A DNA stretch of 9,335 nucleotides from CAYFVR01 sp046541515 (GCA_046541515.1 JBKHDD010000186.1:1-9335), one strand, 5' to 3'; positions 1 through 6,667 are shown, counted from the first letter of the stretch. A program made the numbers and translations. The notes: generated by a model from the letters alone, not told the origin.

Positions 1-776
1 GCGCTTTGCCGGAGGAAATAACCGCCGGAACGCAGGGCCAGTTCGGAAAAGGGGTTTTCGGCGATGTTGACGTCCACGACGAGCCCCTTTTTCCGGGCCA
101 CCACCATGGCCACCTGATTGGGCAGATTGGTGACGCCGGAGGTGCCGACCACCAGCAACAGATCGGTTTGGGCCGCCGCCCGAAGGGAGCTTTCGAACCG
201 GAAATAGGCTTCGTCGTACATTTCGTCGAACCAAAGGACGTGGGGCCGGGTCCATCCGCCGCATTTCGGACAGGTGAGCCGTTCCCGCTCGGCGCCGGTC
301 AATGGCGCGCTCGGGTCCCTTCCGCGAAAGGCGTCCGGCAGGGGAAACAACTCCTTGGCGCAGCTTTCGGCGCAGCGCATTTGGTAGACGTTGCCGTGGA
401 TCATGTAGGTCCGCTCCGGCGTGTTCCCGGCGCGGAGGTGAAGGCCGTCCACGTTCTGAGTGATTAGAACGAACCGGTCCCCCAGGAATTTTTCCATTTC
501 CACCAGGGCGAAATGGCCGGCGTTGGGTTCGGCGTCGGCGCAGACGTTCATCCGGTAGAGATACCATCGCCAGACCTCGTCCGGCGCTTCCTGGAACATC
601 CGGTTGGTGGCCATTTCCTGGGGGTGGTAGTTGCGGGAACCCACGGTCCAGTAGCCTTCCGGACCGCGAAAGGTGGGAATGCCGCTTTCGGCGGAAATGC
701 CCGCGCCGGTCAGGGCGGTGATTCGCCCCGGCCCGCCGGAGAACTTTCCAAGAATATCAGCCAGTTTTTCGTCCAT
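1..776 (-). CDS. cobB: Sir2/CobB-family NAD-dependent protein deacylase (3' end outside window)
   Basis: Predicted cytoplasmic NAD-dependent lysine deacylase that removes acyl groups to give nicotinamide and O-acyl-ADP-ribose. My reverse-strand translation gives 258 residues from the ATG at 776-774 and is still open at the left edge. The NAD-binding GAGIS motif is at residues 24-28, followed by SGIPTFRG. TQNVDGLH is at 106-113, the catalytic His is H127 (in IHGN), and the zinc ligands are C135, C139, C169 and C172. GTSG is at 211-214. Y72 and R75 form a YxxR pair like that of E. coli CobB and human SIRT5 (class III), which suggests activity on succinyl or malonyl lysine as well as acetyl lysine; this is inference. 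A GGGAGGA ribosome site lies 5 bases upstream of the ATG. Compared with the family, only a short C-terminal piece should be missing. The gene is divergent from mpl with no functional link visible. Confidence 0.93.
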   Translation of the reverse strand, partial: MDEKLADILGKFSGGPGRITALTGAGISAESGIPTFRGPEGYWTVGSRNYHPQEMATNRMFQEAPDEVWRWYLYRMNVCADAEPNAGHFALVEMEKFLGDRFVLITQNVDGLHLRAGNTPERTYMIHGNVYQMRCAESCAKELFPLPDAFRGRDPSAPLTGAERERLTCPKCGGWTRPHVLWFDEMYDEAYFRFESSLRAAAQTDLLLVVGTSGVTNLPNQVAMVVARKKGLVVDVNIAENPFSELALRSGGYFLRQS

Positions 777-836
777 GAAGTCCTCCCGAGGTGATGGGAA
801 TGGGTGGCGAAGCGTTTACGGAAAGGTAACAACGAC
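777..836. promoter_or_regulatory. Divergent intergenic region between the sirtuin gene and mpl
   Basis: This gap of about 60 bp must hold the 5' signals of both divergent genes. On the minus strand GGGAGGA serves the sirtuin. On the plus strand GGAAAGG (820-826) sits 10 bases before the mpl ATG at 837. I see no convincing -35/-10 pair for either direction, so the promoters may lie partly inside the opposing coding sequences. Confidence 0.5.
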
Positions 837-2315
837 ATGGATATGCGCCACAACCGGATTCCCGAGGCGGTGAAATCCGTTCATCTGATCGCCGTGTGCG
901 GCTCCGGCATGGGCGCGCTGGCCGGGGCCTTGGCGGAAATGGGCTATGCCGTCACCGGGTCGGACACCGGCGTCTATCCGCCCATGAGCGATTTCCTGGC
1001 GGAACGGGGCATAAGAGCCGTGGAGGGATTCCGGCCGGAGAACGTGGCCCATCGGCCCGACCTGGTGGTGATCGGCAACGCCATTTCCAACGGCAATCCC
1101 GAGGCGGAGGCGGTTCGGGAGATGGAACTGCCCTTCTGCTCCATGTCCCAGGCGGCGAACCATTTCATCGTGGGCAACCGCCGGGTGATTCTGCCGGTGG
1201 GCACCCACGGAAAAACCACCACCGCCTCCCTGGCCGCCTGGATTCTGGAGGCGGCGGAAAGGTCTCCTTCCTTTTTTATCGGCGGAATCGTGCGAGATTT
1301 CGGGACCAACTGCCGGGTCGGCGGCGGGACCGAAGCGGTGGTGGAGGGCGACGAATACGACACCGCCTTTTTCGACAAGGGGCCAAAGTTTCTCCACTTC
1401 ACGCCCCACGTCGCCATGTTGACGTCGGTTGAGTTCGACCACGCCGACATCTACCGGGATATGGATCATGTGCGCTCCGCCTTCGACCGCTTGCTGGCGG
1501 GCATGGGACCGGACCAAAACCTGCTGGCCTGGGACGGCGATCCGGTGGTGCGGGAGCTGGTTCGAAACCGGGCCTGCCGCGTGGCGCTTTACGGAACGTC
1601 GTCGGAATCGGAGTGGCGGATGGTGGACGCCGGCGTGGAGCCGCCGTGGTCCATTTTCACGGTGTTGCGGAAGGGCGAAATCTTCGGCCGGTTCCGGACG
1701 CGGCTGCCGGGAGAGCACAACCGGCTGAACGCCCTGGCGGCCATCGCGGCCGGGGCGGCCGTGGGCGTTTCCCCTGAAGCGGCGGCCCGGGCGCTGGAGA
1801 CCTTCCAGGGACCGCGTCGCCGGCAGGAAATCCGGGGGGTGGCGAACGGGATTGCCGTGATCGACGATTTCGCCCATCACCCCACGGCGGTCCGGGAAAC
1901 CATCCGCGCCGTGCGGCCGTTTTATCCAAACGGCCGTCTGATCGCCGTTTTCGAGCCCCGGACCAACACCTCCATGCGCACCGTTTTCCAAGAAGTTTAC
2001 CCCCTCGCCTTCGACGGCGCGGACATCGTCTGCATCCGCACGCCGTCCCGCCTGGACAAAGTTCCCGAGGCCGAACGGTTTTCCTCCGAAAAGTTAGTGG
2101 CGGATATCCGAGCCCGGGATATCGAGGCCCATCACTTTCCGGAAACCGAAGGCATCGTCGAATTTCTTGCCGAAGTCGCCCGGCCGGGAGACGGGGTGCT
2201 GGTGATGTCCAACGGCGGGTTCGACAATATTCATGAGCGGCTGTTGGAGCGGTTGGGGAAATTTTCCCTGAAAAATTCGCCTTCCGCGTTCAGTTTTTCG
2301 ACACCGGATGGTTGA
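837..2315 (+). CDS. mpl: UDP-N-acetylmuramate:L-alanyl-gamma-D-glutamyl-meso-diaminopimelate ligase (Mpl)
   Basis: Cytoplasmic ATP-dependent ligase that joins recycled L-Ala-gamma-D-Glu-mDAP tripeptide to UDP-MurNAc, returning it to peptidoglycan synthesis. It has 492 residues in Mur-ligase order. The N-terminal nucleotide-sugar fold carries CGSGMG (21-26). The central ATPase domain has the P-loop GTHGKTTT (122-129) and EGDEYDTAFFDKGPK (170-184), a stretch typical of Mpl rather than MurC. GEHNRLNAL is at 292-300. The C-terminal domain has DDFAHHPTA (343-351) and FEPRTNTSMR (372-381), again Mpl-like. The frame also opens at a GTG at 804, but I prefer the ATG at 837: it is preceded by GGAAAGG, and the GTG would add 11 polar residues before the conserved fold. 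MurC is the main alternative, but the motifs favour Mpl. The gene implies a mesoDAP, Gram-negative-type wall. No clear terminator follows it. Confidence 0.93.
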   Translation: MDMRHNRIPEAVKSVHLIAVCGSGMGALAGALAEMGYAVTGSDTGVYPPMSDFLAERGIRAVEGFRPENVAHRPDLVVIGNAISNGNPEAEAVREMELPFCSMSQAANHFIVGNRRVILPVGTHGKTTTASLAAWILEAAERSPSFFIGGIVRDFGTNCRVGGGTEAVVEGDEYDTAFFDKGPKFLHFTPHVAMLTSVEFDHADIYRDMDHVRSAFDRLLAGMGPDQNLLAWDGDPVVRELVRNRACRVALYGTSSESEWRMVDAGVEPPWSIFTVLRKGEIFGRFRTRLPGEHNRLNALAAIAAGAAVGVSPEAAARALETFQGPRRRQEIRGVANGIAVIDDFAHHPTAVRETIRAVRPFYPNGRLIAVFEPRTNTSMRTVFQEVYPLAFDGADIVCIRTPSRLDKVPEAERFSSEKLVADIRARDIEAHHFPETEGIVEFLAEVARPGDGVLVMSNGGFDNIHERLLERLGKFSLKNSPSAFSFSTPDG

Positions 2316-2374
2316 TCCATTTCCCGATATTCCTTGCCAAAATTCTGGCCCGCTTCAACCGCCCCGAATTTTTT

Positions 2375-2421
2375 TGTCGGATTTTTTTACAATTTTAATT
2401 GGGTTCCTCGATCTTCCGACA
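2375..2421. repeat. Spaced inverted repeat TGTCGG / CCGACA upstream of the sigma-54 promoter
   Basis: TGTCGG (2375-2380) and CCGACA (2416-2421) form an inverted repeat 35 bases apart within the AT-rich region before the lectin gene. A further CCGACAG copy at 2508-2514 repeats the right arm (CCGACAG, 2416-2422) next to the predicted transcription start. The arms lie roughly 90-135 bp upstream of that start, where sigma-54 enhancer-binding activators usually bind. Binding by such a regulator (for example a PrsR-like one) is inference; six-base arms can occur by chance. Confidence 0.35.
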
Positions 2422-2485
2422 GTCTTCACGACAATTCGTTTTGGATCATTTAAAAAATTTAGTTGATCTTGAAAATTTTTGGCGC

Positions 2486-2501
2486 TGGCAAGAATATTGC
2501 T
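2486..2501 (+). promoter_or_regulatory. Sigma-54 (-24/-12) promoter of the PEP-CTERM lectin gene
   Basis: The 16-base sequence TGGCAAGAATATTGCT matches the sigma-54 consensus TGGCACG-N4-TTGCW at every defined position but one (A for C). The essential GG (2487-2488) and GC (2499-2500) are separated by exactly 10 bases. Transcription would start near 2511-2512, giving a leader of about 33 bases that contains the AAGGAG ribosome site (2533-2538), 6 bases before the ATG at 2545. PEP-CTERM loci in several lineages are known to be associated with the PrsK/PrsR sensor and sigma-54 activator, which fits this site. Confidence 0.75.
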
Positions 2502-2544
2502 TCTTCTCCGACAGAACTCAGATGAATTCGGAAAGGAGCTTGCC

Positions 2545-3102
2545 ATGAACAAGATCAAGATTTCCCTGCCGGCGATCGCGACGCTTTTGATGGCCATGTC
2601 TGCTCATGCCGCGCCCATGACGTGGCATGGCAATGGCCACATGTACGATATTGTCTACGTTCAAGATGGCGATTTAGACTGGGAAGAAGCCCGTGATCTG
2701 GCCGAGGCCCAAGGCGGCTATTTGGCCACCATCACCAGCCAGGGTGAAAATGATTTCGTCTGGAATCTGGCGTCCAGCACCAGCGATTCAACCGAATACT
2801 GGCTGGGCGGGTATCAGGCCAATTTTGATTCCGAGCCGGATGGCGGCTGGGCGTGGGTGACGGGGGAAACCTGGGACTACACCAATTGGTACGCCCCTTG
2901 GGAACCCAACAACGGCGCCGGTGGCGCCCAGCATTACCTTCATTACTGGCCCGGCAACGGATTTTGGGACGACATGCACAACGGCGACTACATGTCCGGC
3001 TACGTCGTCGAATTTGAACCCGTCCCCGAGCCGGGTACGATGGCGCTGTTTGGATTGGGTTTGTTGGGCCTTTTCGGCGCAAGGAAGCGCCTCAAAAACT
3101 AG
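2545..3102 (+). CDS. Secreted C-type lectin-domain protein with PEP-CTERM sorting signal
   Basis: Exported 185-residue protein. A Sec signal peptide covers residues 1 to about 22 (KIK, hydrophobic core, likely cleavage after AHA). A C-type-lectin-like domain follows at about 26-158: DWEEARDLAEAQGGYLATI (45-63), WLGGY (86-90), WAWVTGETW (102-110), WEPNN (119-123) and WDD (141-143). The EPN triad matches the calcium/sugar site of mannose-type lectins, so carbohydrate binding is possible but inferred. The C-terminus is a textbook PEP-CTERM tail: VPEPG (160-164), a hydrophobic helix to about 178, then RKR (180-182). Family knowledge says exosortase cleaves at this tail and the protein goes to the envelope or exopolysaccharide; no exosortase is in the window. 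The frame also opens at a TTG at 2479, but the ATG at 2545 has the AAGGAG site and the signal peptide begins there. Third codon positions look less GC-rich than in the hydrogenase genes. Confidence 0.9.
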   Translation: MNKIKISLPAIATLLMAMSAHAAPMTWHGNGHMYDIVYVQDGDLDWEEARDLAEAQGGYLATITSQGENDFVWNLASSTSDSTEYWLGGYQANFDSEPDGGWAWVTGETWDYTNWYAPWEPNNGAGGAQHYLHYWPGNGFWDDMHNGDYMSGYVVEFEPVPEPGTMALFGLGLLGLFGARKRLKN

Positions 3103-3122
3103 CCTCGTCCGTTTTTTTCTTC

Positions 3123-3158
3123 AAAAGCGGCGCCCCGATGCATGGGGGGCCGCTTTTT
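3123..3158 (+). terminator. Rho-independent terminator of the PEP-CTERM gene
   Basis: A hairpin begins 20 bases after the stop codon: AAAAGCGGCGCCCC (3123-3136) pairs with GGGGGGCCGCTTTT (3144-3157) with one G-G mismatch and a 7-base loop (GATGCAT). It ends in a T run, with another T-rich stretch just after. It should end the single-gene sigma-54 transcript. Confidence 0.85.
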
Positions 3159-3195
3159 CGTTTTTCAAAATCAAAAAGGAATCGGAGCAATCATG

Positions 3196-3330
3196 GGCGC
3201 TGGTTCAGTTGAATGGGAATCCAAATAAAACCAGGAGGTTGGATCACAGAACCATTCCCGTGCAAACGCTTGATTTTTCGAGGAAATCACTGCCCCGGCC
3301 TGCTTTTTCCCATTCAACTGAACCAGTGCC
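3196..3330. repeat. 135-bp element bounded by 24-nt inverted repeats
   Basis: The left arm (3196-3219) contains CTGGTTCAGTTGAATGGGAA and is repeated inverted in the right arm (3307-3330). Twenty inner bases match perfectly, then comes one G/T pair (3199/3327), then three more matches, so a plus-strand RNA would form a 24-bp helix with one G-U wobble. Each arm has its own small dyad, TTCA-GT-TGAA. The 87-base interior holds two further short inverted repeats: ATCCAA (3219-3224) with TTGGAT (3239-3244), and GATTT (3272-3276) with AAATC (3284-3288). The whole could fold as a branched RNA or a DNA cruciform. No target-site duplication and no open reading frame of its own is visible. It could be a non-autonomous MITE-like repeat, an intergenic structured repeat, or a paired regulator site. 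Confidence 0.7.
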
Positions 3331-3880
3331 GGAAACACCGAGGCTTCCGAATTCGGCAAATTTGCCCCATCGGTTCCAATTTCTTTGTCCGAGGATCCAA
3401 AAGCAAAAAGCCTCCACGGCCCCATCCGAAAAGCCCTGCACCTTCATCCCCCCGCCGCCGTTTCCTGCTGGCCCGCCGCTTTGCGGAAAACGCTTTGACA
3501 GTTTGGAACCATTTTCGGGGCCATCCTTGCCGTTGCGCCGCGGCCCCGATCGCCGGGGCGCCGGAACTCCCGAACAGGCACGCCCCCGGCCGCCCGGTTC
3601 CAGCCGGCCCCAACGCCCAAAACGGGGTTCGGCCAACCCTTACCGACCGATCGGTCGAAAAATAATCTGCCCTCGAAATTGGCGAAATTTTGGGGTTCCG
3701 AAATCCTGCAAAGCCGATTTTCCGGCCAAGTTTCAGGTTGTTTCAACGGGAAATCACCTTCTCGGCGACCGACAACGGCGGCGCCGCGCTGTTTGGACAA
3801 ACCGCTTAACCCATTGTTATTGAAATGCATAATAAAAAATTTCGATTCATCGGACCTGGGGCGCCCGCCCCTTCCCAGGG
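3331..3880. other. Gene-free stretch between the inverted-repeat element and the hydrogenase promoter
   Basis: About 550 bp without a supported gene. Reading frames are open for long distances on both strands (for example 3444-3830 minus and 3213-3665 plus), but the products are Arg/Pro/Gly-rich, match no family I recognise, and lack convincing ribosome sites. It has GC-rich blocks near 3540-3620 and becomes AT-rich after about 3805. A short hairpin, CCTGGG (3855-3860) with CCCAGG (3874-3879), lacks a T run. A decayed gene, a long 5' leader or a small RNA cannot be excluded. Confidence 0.5.
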
Positions 3881-3898
3881 TAAATTAATTTCGAGGGT

Positions 3899-3927
3899 TT
3901 GACTTTTGAAGGGTTAATCCGTAAAAC
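3899..3927 (+). promoter_or_regulatory. Candidate sigma-70-type promoter of the hydrogenase operon
   Basis: TTGACT (3899-3904) and TAAAAC (3922-3927) are separated by 17 bases, a good -35 with a moderate -10. Transcription would start near 3934, about 40 bases before the small-subunit ATG. A perfect TATAAT also occurs at 3951-3956, but it lacks a good -35 and would start the transcript almost at the ribosome site, so I prefer the upstream pair. Confidence 0.5.
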
Positions 3928-3941
3928 GGTTTTTACCCGTT
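3919..3941. promoter_or_regulatory. Cluster of overlapping dyads at the hydrogenase promoter (possible operator)
   Basis: Three small inverted repeats overlap in 23 bases: CCGT-AAA-ACGG (3919-3929), GTAAAA-CGGT-TTTTAC (3921-3936) and AACGG-N7-CCGTT (3925-3941). They cover the predicted -10 and start site, where a repressor would act. I recognise no specific regulator consensus; it does not match FNR, Rex or HcpR-type sites as I know them. Confidence 0.35.
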
Positions 3942-3974
3942 ATCCGCAATTATAATCGCATTCAGGAGGTGCCA

Positions 3975-4916
3975 ATGGAACAGGATCGGGAGTTTTACGA
4001 AAGGCTGGATGAAAAAGGAGTCTCCCGCCGAGACTTCATGAAATTCTGTACCTTCCTCACCGCCACGATGGGCCTCTCCTCCTCCTTCGTACCGAAGGTG
4101 GCGGAGGTTTTCGCCTCCCCGGGCAAGCGGACGCCGGTGGTCTGGATGCACTTCAGCGAGTGCACCGGCTGCTCCGAAGGCTTCCTCCGCTCCATGTACC
4201 CGTGGATCGACGATCTGGTGCTGGAAGTGCTCTCCGTGGACTACCATGAAACCATCATGGCCGCCGCCGGGCATCAGGCCGAAGAGGCGCTGCACGAATC
4301 CATCCATCACAACAAGGGCAAATACATCGCGATCTGCGAAGGCGCCGTGCCCACCAAGGACGGCGGCGTATACGGAAAAATCGGCGGCCGACCGATGATG
4401 GAAATCGCAGACGAAGTCTGCAAGGACGCCGCCGCGGTCATCTGCATTGGCAACTGCTCGTCCTTCGGCGGCATTCAGTCCGCCGGCCCCAACCTGGGCG
4501 GATTTAAAAGCGTCGCCGAAGCCACCGGCGTCAAAACCGTCAACATCGCCGGCTGCCCGCCCAACCCGATCAACCTCGTCGGCACCGTGGTCAATTTCCT
4601 GATGATGGGCAAGCTTCCCGATTTGGACGATCTGGGCCGTCCAAAGTTCGCCTTCGGAAAAACCATTCACGACCAGTGCCCCCGCCGGGCCCATTTCGAG
4701 TTTGGAGAATTTGTGGAAGAATTCGGGTCCGAGGAAGAACGCAAAGGCTGGTGTCTGTACGCGGTGGGCTGCAAAGGCCCCTCCACCTACAACAACTGCC
4801 CCATCGTGAAGTTCCAGGGCGGCACCAGTTGGCCCGTTCAGGCGGGTCACCCCTGCATCGGCTGCAGCGAGCCCAAATTCTTCGACAAAATGACCCCGTT
4901 CTACGAGGAAAGTTAA
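3975..4916 (+). CDS. hynB: Periplasmic [NiFe] hydrogenase small subunit (Tat-exported)
   Basis: Electron-transfer subunit of a group 1 [NiFe] hydrogenase; 313 residues. The Tat motif SRRDFMK (17-23) and a hydrophobic stretch to about 48 direct export of the folded heterodimer. Predicted ligands by family alignment: proximal [4Fe-4S] C63 and C66 (ECTGC), C161 (GNCSS) and C194 (GCPPNP); distal [4Fe-4S] H232, C235, C260 and C266; medial cluster C275, C294 and C297. P287 sits where the [NiFeSe] enzymes have Cys, so a [3Fe-4S] medial cluster is expected. No C-terminal membrane helix is present, so the enzyme should be soluble and use periplasmic cytochrome c, as in Desulfovibrio group 1b enzymes. 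The start is the ATG at 3975 with AGGAGG at 3964-3969; a GTG at 3969 lies inside that site. The gene is also called hyaA or hydA in other systems. It is followed 36 bases later by the large subunit. Confidence 0.95.
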   Translation: MEQDREFYERLDEKGVSRRDFMKFCTFLTATMGLSSSFVPKVAEVFASPGKRTPVVWMHFSECTGCSEGFLRSMYPWIDDLVLEVLSVDYHETIMAAAGHQAEEALHESIHHNKGKYIAICEGAVPTKDGGVYGKIGGRPMMEIADEVCKDAAAVICIGNCSSFGGIQSAGPNLGGFKSVAEATGVKTVNIAGCPPNPINLVGTVVNFLMMGKLPDLDDLGRPKFAFGKTIHDQCPRRAHFEFGEFVEEFGSEEERKGWCLYAVGCKGPSTYNNCPIVKFQGGTSWPVQAGHPCIGCSEPKFFDKMTPFYEES

Positions 4917-4952
4917 TCCGGACACCCGAAAAAATTACGAGGAGCACCCTCT

Positions 4953-6635
4953 ATGGCTAAACGAGTCGTTATCGATCCCATCACCCGGCTGGAAGGCCAC
5001 CTCCGCATCGAGGTGGAGGTCAAGGGCGGCAAGGTCGTCGACGCCTGGAGCGTCGGCACCCTCTTCCGCGGCATCGAGGTCATTTTGCAAGGCCGCGATC
5101 CCCGCGACGCCCATCACTTCGTTCAGCGCTCCTGCGGCGTCTGCACCTACGTCCACGCCCTGGCCTCCGTCCGGGCCGTTGAAGACGCGGTGGGCATCGA
5201 GATTCCGGACAACGCCAAGCTGATCCGGACCCTGATGCACGGCGCCCAGTTCCAGCACGACCACATCGTCCACTTCTATCACCTCCACGCCCTGGACTGG
5301 GTGGACGTGGTCAGCGCCCTCAAGGCCGACCCCGCCGCCACAGCCAAGCTGGCCACCAACCTGAACAACGCTCCCTGGGGCGGAACCAACTATTTCAAGG
5401 GCGTCCAGCAACGGCTCCAGACCTTCGTGGACAGCGGACAGCTCGGCCCCTTCAACAACGCCTATTGGGGCCACCCGGCCTACAACCTGCCGCCCGAGGC
5501 CAATCTCATGGCGGCGGCCCACTACATCGAGGCCCTGCGGCTCCAGGCCAAGGCGGCCAAGATGCACGCCGTTTTCGGCGGCAAGAACCCGCATCCCCAG
5601 TTCCTGGTGGTGGGCGGCGTCACCTCCACCCGGGCGCTGTCCGCGGACCGCATCTACCAGTTCCTCAGCATCTGGAAAGAGACCCAGAAGTTCATCAAGG
5701 ACGTCTACGTCCCCGACCTGCTGGCCGTGGCCTCCTTCTACAAAGACTGGGGCGGCATCGGCGGGAACGAAAACTTCCTGGCCTACGGCGACTTCGCCGG
5801 CGCGGGCAAAGAGCCGGACGACTTCATGTTCCCCCGCGGCCTGATGATGAACAAGGACATGGGCGAGATCCTGCCGGTGGAAGAGCCGCGCATCACCGAG
5901 CACGTGAAGCACGCCTTCTACGCCGACAGCCCGCCCATGACCCCCTTCGGCGGCGACACCATCCCCGAGCCGGGCGACGGCGAGTACAAGACCGGCGGCA
6001 AGCGGACCTGGTGGTTCGGCAAAACCAAGACCGATAAATACTCCTGGGTCAAGGCGCCGCGATACGAAGGCGAAGTCTGCGAAGTGGGGCCCCTGGCCCG
6101 GGTGCTGGTGGCCTACGCCAAGGGCGGCAAGGGCGTTCGGGAAGTGGTCGACGGCGCGCTGGACAAGCTGGGCGTGCCCGCCGAGGCCCTGTTCTCCACC
6201 CTGGGCCGGACCGCCGCCCGGGGCCTGGAGACCATCCTCATCGGCGACCAGATGGAAAAGTGGACCATGGAGCTGGTGGACAACGTCGGCAAGGGCGACA
6301 AGAGCACCTACACCGCCTGGGAAATGCCGGACAAGGCCCAGGGCTACGGCTGGAACGACGTGCCCCGGGGCTCCCTGGGCCACTGGATCGAGATCGAGGA
6401 CAAGAAGATCAAGAACTACCAGTACGTGGTGCCCTCCACCTGGAACTTCAGCCCCCGTTGCGACGGCGGCAAACGCGGACCGGTGGAAAACGCCCTCATC
6501 GGCACCCCCATCGCCGATCCCAAGCGGCCCATCGAAGTGTTGCGGACCGTCCACTCCTTCGACCCGTGCCTGGCCTGCGCCATTCACGTCATCGACCCGG
6601 ACAGCAACGAAGTCCACAAGGTCAAGGTCATCTAA
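4953..6635 (+). CDS. hynA: Periplasmic [NiFe] hydrogenase large subunit
   Basis: Catalytic subunit that carries the NiFe(CN)2CO centre and oxidises or evolves H2; 560 residues. RLEGH is at 12-16. The N-terminal nickel motif RSCGVC (59-64; C61 and C64) is followed by TYVHALASVRAVEDA, as in Desulfovibrio-type enzymes. The C-terminal nickel motif DPCLAC (537-542; C539 and C542) is followed by AIH. Family knowledge places maturation cleavage after H545, removing the last 15 residues. The third base of each ligand codon (TGC) shows cysteine throughout, so this is not a selenocysteine enzyme. There is no signal peptide; it is exported with the small subunit. GAGGAG (4939-4944) lies 8 bases before the ATG. 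Codons end almost always in C or G, suggesting strong expression. In other nomenclatures it is hyaB or hydB. Confidence 0.96.
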   Translation: MAKRVVIDPITRLEGHLRIEVEVKGGKVVDAWSVGTLFRGIEVILQGRDPRDAHHFVQRSCGVCTYVHALASVRAVEDAVGIEIPDNAKLIRTLMHGAQFQHDHIVHFYHLHALDWVDVVSALKADPAATAKLATNLNNAPWGGTNYFKGVQQRLQTFVDSGQLGPFNNAYWGHPAYNLPPEANLMAAAHYIEALRLQAKAAKMHAVFGGKNPHPQFLVVGGVTSTRALSADRIYQFLSIWKETQKFIKDVYVPDLLAVASFYKDWGGIGGNENFLAYGDFAGAGKEPDDFMFPRGLMMNKDMGEILPVEEPRITEHVKHAFYADSPPMTPFGGDTIPEPGDGEYKTGGKRTWWFGKTKTDKYSWVKAPRYEGEVCEVGPLARVLVAYAKGGKGVREVVDGALDKLGVPAEALFSTLGRTAARGLETILIGDQMEKWTMELVDNVGKGDKSTYTAWEMPDKAQGYGWNDVPRGSLGHWIEIEDKKIKNYQYVVPSTWNFSPRCDGGKRGPVENALIGTPIADPKRPIEVLRTVHSFDPCLACAIHVIDPDSNEVHKVKVI

Positions 6636-6667
6636 GGAACCTTCCGTATCCAACCGCCCGCATCCAA

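Noticed and set aside
816..1991. A 391-codon minus-strand frame opposite mpl, and a similar long one opposite the hydrogenase large subunit (4935-6761)
   Set aside because: Both are shadows caused by the G/C-ending codons of the real genes; their products are His/Gly/Val-rich with no domains.
3495..3523. A perfect TTGACA in the gene-free gap
   Set aside because: No plausible -10 at 16-18 bases; the downstream sequence is GC-rich and no gene follows.
2921..3823. A 300-codon open frame on the plus strand running out of the lectin gene through the gap
   Set aside because: It begins inside the lectin gene in another frame, crosses that gene's terminator and the inverted-repeat element, and is rich in Arg, Pro and Ser with no recognisable domain.
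3444..3830. A 128-codon minus-strand frame, followed in the same frame by an 84-codon one (3171-3425)
   Set aside because: No family resemblance, no good ribosome site and low-complexity composition. The in-frame continuation past a stop hinted at a broken gene, but nothing supports it.
3855..3879. Hairpin CCTGGG...CCCAGG before the hydrogenase promoter, considered as a terminator
   Set aside because: The stem is only 6 bp with a long loop and no T run on the plus strand, and no gene upstream needs it.
6567..6584. Possible selenocysteine site in the C-terminal nickel motif of the large subunit
   Set aside because: Both ligand codons in DPCLAC are TGC, with no in-frame TGA, so it is a normal [NiFe] enzyme.
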